Below are positions 1 through 6,152 of a stretch of DNA of 7,318 bases, piece after piece. Where the stretch lies: contig CANQZL010000076.1 in the NCBI GenBank assembly GCA_947628325.1, positions 1 to 7,318 of the forward strand, in the 5' to 3' direction. The notes beneath the pieces were generated by a model. It saw only the letters and a list, made by a program, of their open reading frames with translations, was not told the origin of the DNA and ran no database searches. Numbering within the stretch: position 1 is the first letter of the stretch; every line of letters begins with the position of its first letter. Source of the DNA: an uncultured Bacilli bacterium (GTDB lineage: Bacteria > Bacillota_I > Bacilli_A > RF39 > UBA660). The translations under genes were made by a program, and so were the position numbers.

Positions 1-416
1 AGTCTTTTTTCATCTTCAGATAATTTACTATATTCTTTTTCAGATAATTCCTGTTTCCTAGTTTGAACAGCAAAATACGTTTGAGCAAGAGCTATACTTT
101 CTTTTCTAGAATCTCCATTTTGAGCAATCAAATAACAAGCATACCTTGATAATTTGTAATCATTAATTTTTTTAGTGGCTCCTTTAGGCATTTTTATCGT
201 TTTGGCGGTGTCGACAAAATGATCATCTATTTGATTATTACTTAATTCACAAGCAATTTGAGCTTTTTTAATTACACTTTCAAACTTCCTCCACTCTTTA
301 TATTCTAAAACTTTCTGAAGCTCACGTGCTTCCCAATACTCAACACCAAATTCATCAATGTGTTTAATACTTTCAAATGTTTCTGTAGTTTCTTTAATTG
401 TTACAATTTCTCTCAT
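1..416 (-). CDS. dinD: DNA damage-inducible protein D (DinD), N-terminal part
   Basis: The gene runs off the left edge of the window, leaving the first 138 codons. The reading starts MREIVTIKETTETFESIKHI and continues with YWEAREL, a histidine-rich DDHF segment, SRYACYLIAQNGD and LAQTYFAVQTRKQEL, ending in KLSEDEKR. This order of blocks is that of the DinD family (BRO-N-like N-terminal domain); E. coli DinD is a DNA-damage-induced protein reported to inhibit RecA activities. The ATG at 416-414 is supported by a GGAGG ribosome-binding site at 424-428. The gene has its own promoter with an overlapping SOS box (separate entries), which fits the family's damage response. The C-terminal half is not in view, so integrity cannot be judged. 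The identification is confident; the role in this organism is inferred. Confidence 0.9.
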   Translation of the reverse strand, partial: MREIVTIKETTETFESIKHIDEFGVEYWEARELQKVLEYKEWRKFESVIKKAQIACELSNNQIDDHFVDTAKTIKMPKGATKKINDYKLSRYACYLIAQNGDSRKESIALAQTYFAVQTRKQELSEKEYSKLSEDEKR

Positions 417-447
417 TTTAATTCCTCCAACTTTCTCATTTATTAGC

Positions 448-476
448 ATTCTATCACTAAAACATTTGTTCGTCAA
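448..476 (-). promoter_or_regulatory. dinD promoter
   Basis: On the minus strand a -35 box TTGACG (471-476) is followed after exactly 17 bases by a -10 box TAGAAT (448-453). Transcription would begin near 441, leaving a short leader that contains the GGAGG ribosome-binding site of dinD. Both hexamers are close to the sigma-A consensus. Confidence 0.75.
459..472 (-). promoter_or_regulatory. LexA (SOS) box over the dinD promoter
   Basis: The minus strand reads CGAACAAATGTTTT. This matches the Bacillota LexA/DinR box, CGAAC-N4-GTTCG, in the whole left half and in the GTT of the right half. It covers the end of the -35 box and most of the spacer, so bound LexA would block RNA polymerase. The gene downstream is dinD, which independently supports SOS control. 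Confidence 0.75.
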
Positions 477-503
477 TCATTTTTTAATAATATTATGACA
501 TAT

Positions 504-534
504 AAAAAACAAAGTAAACTTAAACGTTTACTTT
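504..534 (-). terminator. rho-independent terminator of rsgA
   Basis: On the minus strand the perfect 9-bp stem AAAGTAAAC/GTTTACTTT (511-519 and 526-534) with a 6-base loop is followed by G and six T. It lies about 26 bases beyond the rsgA stop codon. The stem is AT-rich and so weak, but this is usual in such a low-GC genome. Confidence 0.65.
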
Positions 535-560
535 TGTGTAATATTAATTAAAAATAAATT

Positions 561-1547
561 TTACTTACTAAGAATTTCTTCAATTATTTTACAATAACTA
601 TCATATCTTTCTTTAGTAATATTTAAACCAACCATTTGTTTAATCTTACAATACTCTAAAGGTTCTTCATAATGAAGACAATCTTGATATTTACACATAT
701 CATTATACAAACTAAATTCTTTAAAATACTTTTTTATTTCATAAACATTATAATTTTTCAAATCTAAACTTCTTATACCAGGAGTATCTATAATACTAGA
801 ATTTTTATTCCATTTATAATATTTGGCTTTAATAGTTGTATGACGACCTTTATTACTTTTACTTCCTATAGAATTTATTTTTATATCTTTATTATTTACA
901 ATAGCATTAGTTAAGGATGACTTACCAACCCCACTATGACCAACAAAAATAACTTGTTTATTATTTATTAAATCTTTTAATTCTTCAATACTATCTTTAT
1001 TTTTTATTGATGTCTTAAGACATTTATATCCTAATTTATTATATAAATCTATAATACTTTGTTCTTTTTCTGTAAGTAAATCACACTTATTAAAACAAAT
1101 TATATAAGGTATATCACTTGCCTCTAACAAAACTATATAACGATCTATAAACTTAGGATGTAATAATGGTTCTTTTACCGCAACTACTATAATAGCTAAA
1201 TCAATATTAGTAGCAATAATTTGTTTAGTATTTATATTATTTAATTTAGTACTATCACTTTTAAAACGAAATAAAGTATTTCTTCTCTTAACAATATCAA
1301 CTATTTTATTATCTTTTAAGACTACTTTATCTCCTGGATAAATAGTTTTATTAATAATTGATTTAAATTTTTTATCTAAAGTTACCTCATATATTTCATT
1401 ATTATTATATACAAAAGCATTATTATAAGTTGTTTCTATAACAATAGAAGTTTCATCATATTGTGAAATAAAATTTATTTTTTGTTCTTTTTTCTTATAT
1501 TCTTTTTTTATATTTTCATATCTTTTCTTATGTCCTATTTTAATCAC
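561..1547 (-). CDS. rsgA: ribosome small subunit-dependent GTPase RsgA
   Basis: RsgA (YjeQ/YloQ) is a GTPase that acts in late maturation of the 30S ribosomal subunit. The 328-residue product has the circularly permuted GTPase order typical of the family: NKCD (G4) at 153-156, then the P-loop GHSGVGKSS at 203-211, the switch GRHTT at 234-238 and DTPG (G3) at 254-257. An N-terminal OB-fold-like strand region precedes this. A C-terminal zinc site is formed by C285, C290, H292 and C300; the last gap is slightly longer than I expect for the family. The annotated start is GTG at 1547, but a strong ribosome-binding site (AAAGGTGATT) overlaps it. The first in-frame ATG lies far inside, so initiation may be at ATA (1538) or ATT. 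The gene has its own promoter and a possible attenuator upstream. The identification is very secure; the exact first residue is not. Confidence 0.97.
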   Translation of the reverse strand: MIKIGHKKRYENIKKEYKKKEQKINFISQYDETSIVIETTYNNAFVYNNNEIYEVTLDKKFKSIINKTIYPGDKVVLKDNKIVDIVKRRNTLFRFKSDSTKLNNINTKQIIATNIDLAIIVVAVKEPLLHPKFIDRYIVLLEASDIPYIICFNKCDLLTEKEQSIIDLYNKLGYKCLKTSIKNKDSIEELKDLINNKQVIFVGHSGVGKSSLTNAIVNNKDIKINSIGSKSNKGRHTTIKAKYYKWNKNSSIIDTPGIRSLDLKNYNVYEIKKYFKEFSLYNDMCKYQDCLHYEEPLEYCKIKQMVGLNITKERYDSYCKIIEEILSK

Positions 1548-1550
1548 CTT
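1541..1550 (-). promoter_or_regulatory. ribosome-binding site overlapping the GTG start of rsgA
   Basis: The minus strand reads AAAGGTGATT, a long match to the end of 16S rRNA, and includes the putative GTG start itself. A start codon normally lies 5 to 9 bases beyond the GG. The in-frame triplet at that distance is ATA (1538-1536), eight bases on. The site therefore argues for a rare non-ATG start or a slightly unusual initiation. Confidence 0.5.
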
Positions 1551-1560
1551 TCTTAATAAA

Positions 1561-1585
1561 TAAAAAAACTTACTTTATAGTAAGT
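1561..1585 (-). terminator. terminator/attenuator hairpin before rsgA
   Basis: On the minus strand the 7-bp stem ACTTACT/AGTAAGT with a 4-base loop (1568-1585) is followed by seven T, and lies 14 bases before the rsgA start. Because the nearest promoter (1698-1726) is upstream of it, the hairpin sits in the rsgA leader. The 12 bases at 1574-1585 are exactly complementary to 1633-1644 inside the small leader frame, so a competing antiterminator pairing is possible. It may also simply stop readthrough from the upstream operon. Confidence 0.55.
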
Positions 1586-1609
1586 CATATTTAATAAGTC
1601 CAGATATAA

Positions 1610-1672
1610 TTAATTATTATTTGGGGTAATAAACTTACTATAAAATAATTTAAATAATATATTTTTTAGCAT
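1610..1672 (-). CDS. possible 20-residue leader peptide upstream of rsgA
   Basis: A 20-codon frame, MLKNILFKLFYSKFITPNNN, starts at ATG 1672 behind AAAGGG (1682-1687, 9 bases before the ATG) and ends at TAA. A good promoter lies 26 bases upstream and a terminator-like hairpin lies between this frame and rsgA. Codons 9 to 13 contain the 12 bases that can pair with the 5' arm of that hairpin, so translation could decide which structure forms. The peptide is basic and partly hydrophobic, has no recognised family, and could instead be a free small protein. Such a short AT-rich frame may arise by chance; the signals on both sides are the main support. Confidence 0.4.
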   Translation of the reverse strand: MLKNILFKLFYSKFITPNNN

Positions 1673-1697
1673 ATTATCACACCCTTTCACTACCAAA

Positions 1698-1726
1698 ATC
1701 GTACTACTAAAAAGATTAATTGTCAA
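1698..1726 (-). promoter_or_regulatory. promoter for the leader frame and rsgA
   Basis: On the minus strand a consensus -35 TTGACA (1721-1726) and a -10 TACGAT (1698-1703, 4 of 6 matches) are separated by 17 bases. Transcription would start at an A near 1691, only 19 bases before the leader ATG. The -35 box overlaps the TGA stop of the preceding metalloprotein gene, so rsgA can be transcribed independently of that operon. Confidence 0.6.
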
Positions 1727-2604
1727 TTTTTTCGTTCAAAATAATCAAAAGCTTTTTTTGAAAATGTTAATGATTGACTAGGTTCAGAAACATCCATAAA
1801 TTCACTAAGTAATTCTTCAACCGTTGACTTTCCGGCAAATATTTCATTAATACGTGAAATAATATATTGTTTAGTTCCTTCACTACCATAATAATATTCA
1901 CTAAATAAATTATAAGTTCTTATCATTGAAGTTACATATTTACAATCTTCTAATACATCATCGATATCATCAAAAGCCGGTTTATAATTTTTTACTCTAT
2001 TAATTAAATAGTTAAATTCATGAACTCGATATGAATCATAAGTACGAAGTATTCTCTCATCATCACTTAGTAAATGAGCTACAATTAATTCATTGAATTC
2101 ACTTAATATTTCTGAATTATAATAATCGTTTATAGCACCATTTAAGGAATCTAATAAAGAATGAGTTATTTCATGAGCATAAGAACAAACACTTAATTCA
2201 GTAATAATATCGTTAATTACAATTCCTGTAAAAAAAACTTTTCTTTTTGTTTCATTGATTAGTTTAGCTATTAAATAGCCGAAAAATAAACTTTCAGGAT
2301 GATTTTCAAAAAATAATGGTAATTCAAAAGGATCAACCATCTTTATAACTGGAATATTAGTATTTTTTCTTAAATGATAAAAGGATAAATAAGGAATATC
2401 ATGAATCTTATAGTTTTCACTGAAAAAATATTTAACAGCTAATTTAACATCTTCTATATTAGTTTTACAAACTTGATTAATTTTTTTATTTTCATCAATA
2501 TTTTGTAATTTATTACCAACATCTATTAAACTATCGGAAATTTTTAATATCTGAGGATTAACCTTAAATCCTCGCATTTTAATTTCATCTGAAAGTGCTA
2601 ACAT
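1723..2604 (-). CDS. putative HEXXH metallopeptidase, cytoplasmic
   Basis: The protein of 293 residues has no signal peptide or membrane segment. It carries SYAHEITHSLL, with HEITH at residues 144-148 (numbering from ATG 2604), followed by NSEILSEFNE, where E165, E169 or E172 could be the third zinc ligand. This HEXXH plus downstream Glu layout is that of gluzincin peptidases, and the spacing recalls M3-like oligopeptidases, but the rest matches no family I recognise. The frame can be extended to a TTG at 2622. I prefer ATG 2604, because GGGGG (2611-2615) lies six bases before it. It is the last gene of the four-gene group, 46 bases after the zinc-ribbon gene. Peptidase activity is inferred from the motif only. 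Confidence 0.7.
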   Translation of the reverse strand: MLALSDEIKMRGFKVNPQILKISDSLIDVGNKLQNIDENKKINQVCKTNIEDVKLAVKYFFSENYKIHDIPYLSFYHLRKNTNIPVIKMVDPFELPLFFENHPESLFFGYLIAKLINETKRKVFFTGIVINDIITELSVCSYAHEITHSLLDSLNGAINDYYNSEILSEFNELIVAHLLSDDERILRTYDSYRVHEFNYLINRVKNYKPAFDDIDDVLEDCKYVTSMIRTYNLFSEYYYGSEGTKQYIISRINEIFAGKSTVEELLSEFMDVSEPSQSLTFSKKAFDYFERKN

Positions 2605-2650
2605 CCTATTCCCCCATCTCAAAAATTTTTCTTTACCAAAAACTAAATAG

Positions 2651-3103
2651 TTATCTTGAACGTTTAATTACTTCAACTTTCATCTTTCTTAAAGTAAATA
2701 AAGTAACTCTATTACCACAATTTGGACACTTAGCATGATTAATTCCTCTTTTATTAGGTAAAGGCAATTTTAAAGTTGTTTTACATTTATGACATTTCTT
2801 ATATACAAAAGTCTTTCGATCTTTAAAATTTCTTATAATATTAGTAAATGGTTTAGTAATTATTTTAATAATTTTTAAAAAAGTTTTATTTTCTTTATAT
2901 CTACGTGTTTTATTTTTAGATGCTAAACGAAATATTACTAATACTAAGAATAATATTGGTAATAAATCTGTAAAAAAACTTTTGACAAAAAAACTAATTA
3001 TAAATGTAGTAAGCCACATTATTAATAAAAACCTATTTAGTTCATCTATTAAATTTAAAAGTAATGTCTTTATACTAGGCAATTGCCCATTATTAAATGG
3101 CAT
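2651..3103 (-). CDS. membrane protein with C-terminal zinc ribbon
   Basis: The product of 150 residues has two hydrophobic helices, roughly 25-41 and 45-61, joined by a short turn. A very basic stretch (about 62-102) follows, then a zinc ribbon with CHKC at 104-107 and CPNC at 126-129. The positive-inside rule places the zinc ribbon in the cytoplasm. Similar small proteins with a ribbon of this form are common in Bacillota and mostly uncharacterised. The ATG at 3103 has GAAGG eight bases before it. The gene lies 15 bases downstream of the transglutaminase-like gene, so the two are almost certainly co-transcribed. A role as a membrane anchor or a nucleic-acid or protein sensor is possible, but no function can be assigned. 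Confidence 0.75.
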   Translation of the reverse strand: MPFNNGQLPSIKTLLLNLIDELNRFLLIMWLTTFIISFFVKSFFTDLLPILFLVLVIFRLASKNKTRRYKENKTFLKIIKIITKPFTNIIRNFKDRKTFVYKKCHKCKTTLKLPLPNKRGINHAKCPNCGNRVTLFTLRKMKVEVIKRSR

Positions 3104-3118
3104 ATATAACCTTCTTTC

Positions 3119-3667
3119 TTATTTTATCTTAAGATTTTCTTCTAATATACCGACAATAAAATCTTCAAAATTAACATTATCTTTTGGTTTATTATATTCA
3201 TACATTGTAAGAGTTTTTAACTCTTTATCATTTAATTTAGAATATCTTTTAGCATACTTTAATTGACTATTATAAACAAAGTTTAAAGTATCATCTAAAT
3301 TATTAAAAGAATATATTCCTTTATTTTCTTCAAAAGAATGTTCAAAATAATAATATTTTTCTTTATCTTTATATATTAAAAAAGTATGAGTAGGTCCATC
3401 ATTTTGATAAGGTAAAGAAAATATTAAAAAGTATGTCTTAAACTCATAATTATGCTTAGTAAACCAATCTCTTTCTAATTCAACTTGATCATAACAAATA
3501 CCTATTTGCTTATTTAAAGTTTGTTCTACTGAAGATAAATGCCATAAAGAAATATTTTTATTAACATCATTTTCTACATATCTTTTATCATTTGCAACAA
3601 AGCCATACTCAATATTATCCATATAATTTAATAATTCATTTGGATTATTTATTTTTTCATATTTCAT
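3119..3667 (-). CDS. transglutaminase-like superfamily protein
   Basis: The 182-residue protein contains GICYDQVELERDWF (Cys at residue 58), then PTHTFLIYKD (His94) and YYYFEHSFE (Glu109). A Cys-His-acid order with these surroundings is that of the transglutaminase-like (papain-fold) superfamily, whose bacterial members act as cysteine peptidases, amidases or inactive binding domains. The third residue would be Glu rather than the more usual Asp. No signal peptide or membrane segment is visible, so it is probably cytoplasmic. The ATG at 3667 is preceded by AAGGATG. It begins 13 bases after the MBL-fold gene and is followed within 15 bases by the zinc-ribbon membrane protein, indicating one operon. 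The substrate is unknown. Confidence 0.65.
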   Translation of the reverse strand: MKYEKINNPNELLNYMDNIEYGFVANDKRYVENDVNKNISLWHLSSVEQTLNKQIGICYDQVELERDWFTKHNYEFKTYFLIFSLPYQNDGPTHTFLIYKDKEKYYYFEHSFEENKGIYSFNNLDDTLNFVYNSQLKYAKRYSKLNDKELKTLTMYEYNKPKDNVNFEDFIVGILEENLKIK

Positions 3668-3680
3668 ATTATCATCCTTA

Positions 3681-4313
3681 TTAATTTATCTTAATAACAC
3701 ATTTAGTATCTGGTTCAATTAGTTTTTGAAATTTCTCACCATCACTAAGACTACCTACAATACTTCCATAATGAATAGGAATAACATATTTAGGTTTTAT
3801 TTTATTAATAAATTCTGCTGCTTCTTCATAAGTACATGTAAAAGTTCCACCTATTGGTATTAAAGCAATATCACATTCAACATTCGCCATTTCTTCCGTT
3901 ATATCAGTATCACCAGCTATATAAATATCTTCATTATTAATTGTTATTATATACCCAACATATTTATTTTCTTTAGGATGAAATTTCTTATTAATATTAT
4001 AACTAGGTATAGTTTTAACTTTGTATCCTAATATTTCATATTCTTCATTAGGATTAACCATTATAATTTTATTTTCTTGAAACAAATTATTTTCTATTTT
4101 ACCTATAATACTTGATGGAATTACTAATAATGTATCATCTTTTTTTACATTATTTATTGATTCTATATCTAAATGATCATAATGATCATGAGTTATAAAT
4201 ATTATATCAGCATCATTTAATTTATCAGTTATTTTAAAAGGATCAAAATATATTATTTTACTATCTTTTATTTTTATACTACTTTGTGTATTAACAGTTA
4301 TCTTATCAATCAT
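3681..4313 (-). CDS. MBL-fold metallo-hydrolase (UlaG/YtkL-like)
   Basis: The 210-residue protein has the metallo-beta-lactamase metal motif THDHYDHLD (H42, H44, D46, H47), then FHP (H112), GDTD (D135) and IPIHYG (H181). Length and motif order match the short COG2220-type hydrolases (UlaG, YtkL/UPF0173 group), cytoplasmic enzymes that often cleave lactone or phosphoester bonds; the substrate here is unknown. It is the first gene of a four-gene operon. An extended -10 promoter lies 26-34 bases before its ATG, and a terminator of the previous gene lies just upstream. The ribosome-binding site is weak (AAGAGAGA). The fold assignment is secure; the reaction is not. Confidence 0.88.
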   Translation of the reverse strand: MIDKITVNTQSSIKIKDSKIIYFDPFKITDKLNDADIIFITHDHYDHLDIESINNVKKDDTLLVIPSSIIGKIENNLFQENKIIMVNPNEEYEILGYKVKTIPSYNINKKFHPKENKYVGYIITINNEDIYIAGDTDITEEMANVECDIALIPIGGTFTCTYEEAAEFINKIKPKYVIPIHYGSIVGSLSDGEKFQKLIEPDTKCVIKIN

Positions 4314-4338
4314 ATTATCTCTCTTTTCTATTTCTATT

Positions 4339-4347
4339 ATTATAGCA
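4339..4347 (-). promoter_or_regulatory. extended -10 promoter of the MBL-fold operon
   Basis: The minus strand carries TGCTATAAT, an extended -10, at 4339-4347 with no good -35 box. Transcription would start near 4332, 19 bases before the ATG at 4313. It lies directly after the T-run of the preceding terminator, as expected for a new transcription unit. Confidence 0.65.
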
Positions 4348-4358
4348 TATTATAAGAT

Positions 4359-4381
4359 AAAAAAAGAAGATTACTCTTCTT
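4359..4381 (-). terminator. terminator of the small repeat-protein gene
   Basis: On the minus strand the stem AAGAAGA/TCTTCTT (4364-4370 and 4375-4381) with loop GTAA continues into a run of T down to 4359. It begins four bases after the TAG stop of the gene at 4385-4765, separating it from the MBL-fold operon. Confidence 0.7.
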
Positions 4382-4384
4382 AAA

Positions 4385-4765
4385 CTACATTTCGTCAAAA
4401 CAAAAAGGATTAGACTCAATAACATCAAGAGCTTCAGATAATGAATAATGATGATTATTAATAAAGTCATCAATATCATTAACGTCTAAATTAAGTAAAT
4501 AAGGATTTGAATCAAATAATATATTAAATGTTCTAACTCCTAAACTAATAAATTTATTAATTAAAGATACTATATCTTCTTTATCTCTAGATAAATATAA
4601 AGGATTAGTTATAACTATATTTTTAATTTCTTCTTGATTACAATTAAGAATACTTAATATATCAATTAAAATAGCAATGTCATTTTCTTCTATAACATAA
4701 GGATTAAGTTCCATCATACTTTGAATTTCTTTTTCATCAAAGCCAATTTCAATTAATTTATCCAT
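4385..4765 (-). CDS. small mTERF-like helical repeat protein
   Basis: The 126-residue product is made almost entirely of repeats related to those of its upstream neighbour: residues 10-42, 43-77, 78-107 and a partial 108-126. Each has an Asn-Pro (NPYVI, NPLYL, NPYLL, NPFCF); in the first two it falls at repeat positions 12-13, the same register as in the 404-residue protein. The second copy ends in FISLGV, matching the LGF that closes copies in the larger protein. This looks like a stand-alone fragment or small paralogue of an mTERF-type solenoid. The frame can be extended to TTG 4783, but ATG 4765 sits eight bases after TGAGGA and begins cleanly at a repeat. The protein is acidic, unlike the larger one, so it may bind protein rather than nucleic acid. 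It has its own promoter and terminator. Confidence 0.65.
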   Translation of the reverse strand: MDKLIEIGFDEKEIQSMMELNPYVIEENDIAILIDILSILNCNQEEIKNIVITNPLYLSRDKEDIVSLINKFISLGVRTFNILFDSNPYLLNLDVNDIDDFINNHHYSLSEALDVIESNPFCFDEM

Positions 4766-4830
4766 TCTATCATTCCTCACCAAAACCCAATTATTATATG
4801 TTTTTTTAAAATTCTTTTTACACAGGGTTT

Positions 4831-4859
4831 ATTATATCATTAAGATAAATAATTGTAAA
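4831..4859 (-). promoter_or_regulatory. promoter of the small repeat-protein gene
   Basis: On the minus strand TTTACA (4854-4859) and TATAAT (4831-4836) are 17 bases apart, and TGA directly before TATAAT makes an extended -10. Transcription would start near 4824, giving a leader of about 59 bases. The same TTTACA plus ATGATATAAT arrangement precedes the larger repeat-protein gene. Confidence 0.75.
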
Positions 4860-4882
4860 TTTAAATTTGCAATTATTATTTT

Positions 4883-6097
4883 TTAATAAGTTAATTTATT
4901 TATTTCTTCATTATAAGGAAATTGTTTTAATAAATCATCAATTTTAATTTTATAAGTATCTTCAAATTTTTGTCTTCCCATAATTAATTTTTGAAAATTA
5001 TTTATATCTATTTCTATATTTCTATTTTTAAAGAATTCATAAATAGCATATGTTAAAGAAACACTTTGCATTAATATTTTAGGATTAACTAAGATAGCTT
5101 TTTTTAAATTAATTGATTCTAAGTATTTTATTTTTTCTTTAATATTATCAAAACTAAGTCCAAATAAAGTAGAAAAATTAACTAAGATTTTTTTAGCTTC
5201 TAGGAAAGAAAAACCTAAATTTTGTAAATCTAATAAACGTTCTTTTATTCTTTCTATACTATAAGAAAATACATATGAATGAAATGAAGCTATTTTAATA
5301 AAATCATCATTAGTAAAACCTAAATCTAAAAAGTTTTGAATCTTATCATTTAATGTTTTTTCATCAAAGTTTAACATATTAGGATTCATATATATCATTT
5401 TTAAAACTTGAGTTTTAGAAAAACCTTTAGACATAAAATATCTTATTTTATTATCTATAGATTCAATAGTATAACCAAATAAACAAGGATTAATTCTATA
5501 TATTTTTATTGTTTGTTTTTTATTAAAACCAAGACTAATTATGTAGTTAAATTTCTCTTCTACTTTTTCTTTCCCTATTCTAAATAAACGTGGGAATCTT
5601 TCAGTCATCTTTACAGTTTCTTTTTTAGTAAAACCTAATAACATGATATCACTAATCATTTTAGCAATTCTTTCATTACTATTAGCAAGTAAAGATAAAT
5701 TATTTCTTGTCATTCCAACAATTTTACTTTTTCTATAGCCTTGACTTATTAAAAATTTAATTCTTTCATCTAAAGCTTCTTCACTAAAAGTAAATATATG
5801 TGGTTCAACAACTAATAAATTGAAAATATCACGTTCTTTAAAACCTATTCTTTTTAAATTATTTATTCTTTTTTCAATAGTACTAACATTATAGGTATAA
5901 AAAGGTGGTTTTAGTAAAACAATATGTCTTACTAATTCTTTTTCTTTTACTATATTTAATAAAAAATCATTCATTGCAGAAGCTAATTTTAATAGTGTTT
6001 CTGGTTTAACAGTATTAAATTTATAATCTGATAATATTTTGGCTATTTCAGTATCACTATATCCAAAATCTCGTAAATAATTTAGTAATTCATCCAT
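4883..6097 (-). CDS. mTERF-like tandem helical repeat protein
   Basis: The 404-residue protein consists mainly of eight consecutive repeats: 51-86 (36 residues), then exactly 35 residues each at 87, 122, 157, 192, 227, 262 and 297, ending at 331. A degenerate repeat-like segment precedes them and a 73-residue tail follows. A typical copy starts K-K-x-x, has a Pro at position 13 (NPCLF, NPNML, EPHIF, FPRLF), then x-S-x-E-x-I-x-x-K-I, and closes with LGF, KGF or QGY. This helical pattern with a conserved Pro is the hallmark of mTERF proteins, DNA/RNA-binding solenoids of mitochondria and chloroplasts. The protein is basic, compatible with nucleic-acid binding. The open frame extends to 6223, but ATG 6097 has AAAGGGGA seven bases before it and leaves no overlap with the rubredoxin gene. 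Membership is inferred from motifs and needs a profile search; the target is unknown. Confidence 0.75.
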   Translation of the reverse strand: MDELLNYLRDFGYSDTEIAKILSDYKFNTVKPETLLKLASAMNDFLLNIVKEKELVRHIVLLKPPFYTYNVSTIEKRINNLKRIGFKERDIFNLLVVEPHIFTFSEEALDERIKFLISQGYRKSKIVGMTRNNLSLLANSNERIAKMISDIMLLGFTKKETVKMTERFPRLFRIGKEKVEEKFNYIISLGFNKKQTIKIYRINPCLFGYTIESIDNKIRYFMSKGFSKTQVLKMIYMNPNMLNFDEKTLNDKIQNFLDLGFTNDDFIKIASFHSYVFSYSIERIKERLLDLQNLGFSFLEAKKILVNFSTLFGLSFDNIKEKIKYLESINLKKAILVNPKILMQSVSLTYAIYEFFKNRNIEIDINNFQKLIMGRQKFEDTYKIKIDDLLKQFPYNEEINKLTY

Positions 6098-6122
6098 AAA
6101 AAAATCCCCTTTAGCAAGGGAT
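6098..6122 (-). terminator. terminator hairpin containing the RBS of the mTERF-like gene
   Basis: On the minus strand ATCCCTT pairs with AGGGGAT (7 bp, one G-U) around a 5-base loop, followed directly by six T and then the ATG at 6097. It can end transcription from the upstream rubredoxin gene, and its 3' arm contains the AAAGGGGA ribosome-binding site. The start site predicted from the adjacent promoter (about 6116) falls inside the 5' arm, so the gene's own mRNA would not form the hairpin. Confidence 0.6.
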
Positions 6123-6150
6123 ATTATATCATATTTTAATATTTTGTAAA
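6123..6150 (-). promoter_or_regulatory. promoter of the mTERF-like gene
   Basis: On the minus strand TTTACA (6145-6150) and TATAAT (6123-6128) are separated by 16 bases, and TGA precedes the -10, making it extended. The predicted start near 6116 gives a leader of about 18 bases carrying AAAGGGGA. This also supports ATG 6097 as the true start. Confidence 0.75.
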
Positions 6151-6152
6151 AT

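Noticed and set aside
1..416. dinD as part of a prophage
   Set aside because: BRO-N domains occur in phages, but no other phage gene is visible and the family match is to chromosomal DinD with an SOS box.
2605..2622. TTG start for the HEXXH metalloprotein
   Set aside because: It is only six codons upstream of an ATG that has GGGGG at the right distance, and the TTG itself has no ribosome-binding site.
2982..3266. Plus-strand frame of 94 codons
   Set aside because: It lies opposite two well-supported minus-strand genes with good start signals, has no ribosome-binding site of its own, and its product looks like an antisense translation of AT-rich coding sequence.
4766..4783. TTG start for the small repeat protein
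   Set aside because: The TGAGGA ribosome-binding site lies inside this extension and points to ATG 4765.
4848..4877. Inverted repeat AATAATTG/CAATTATT after the mTERF-like gene
   Set aside because: The stem is nearly all A and T and has a 14-base loop. No T-run follows it on the transcribed strand, so I do not call it a terminator.
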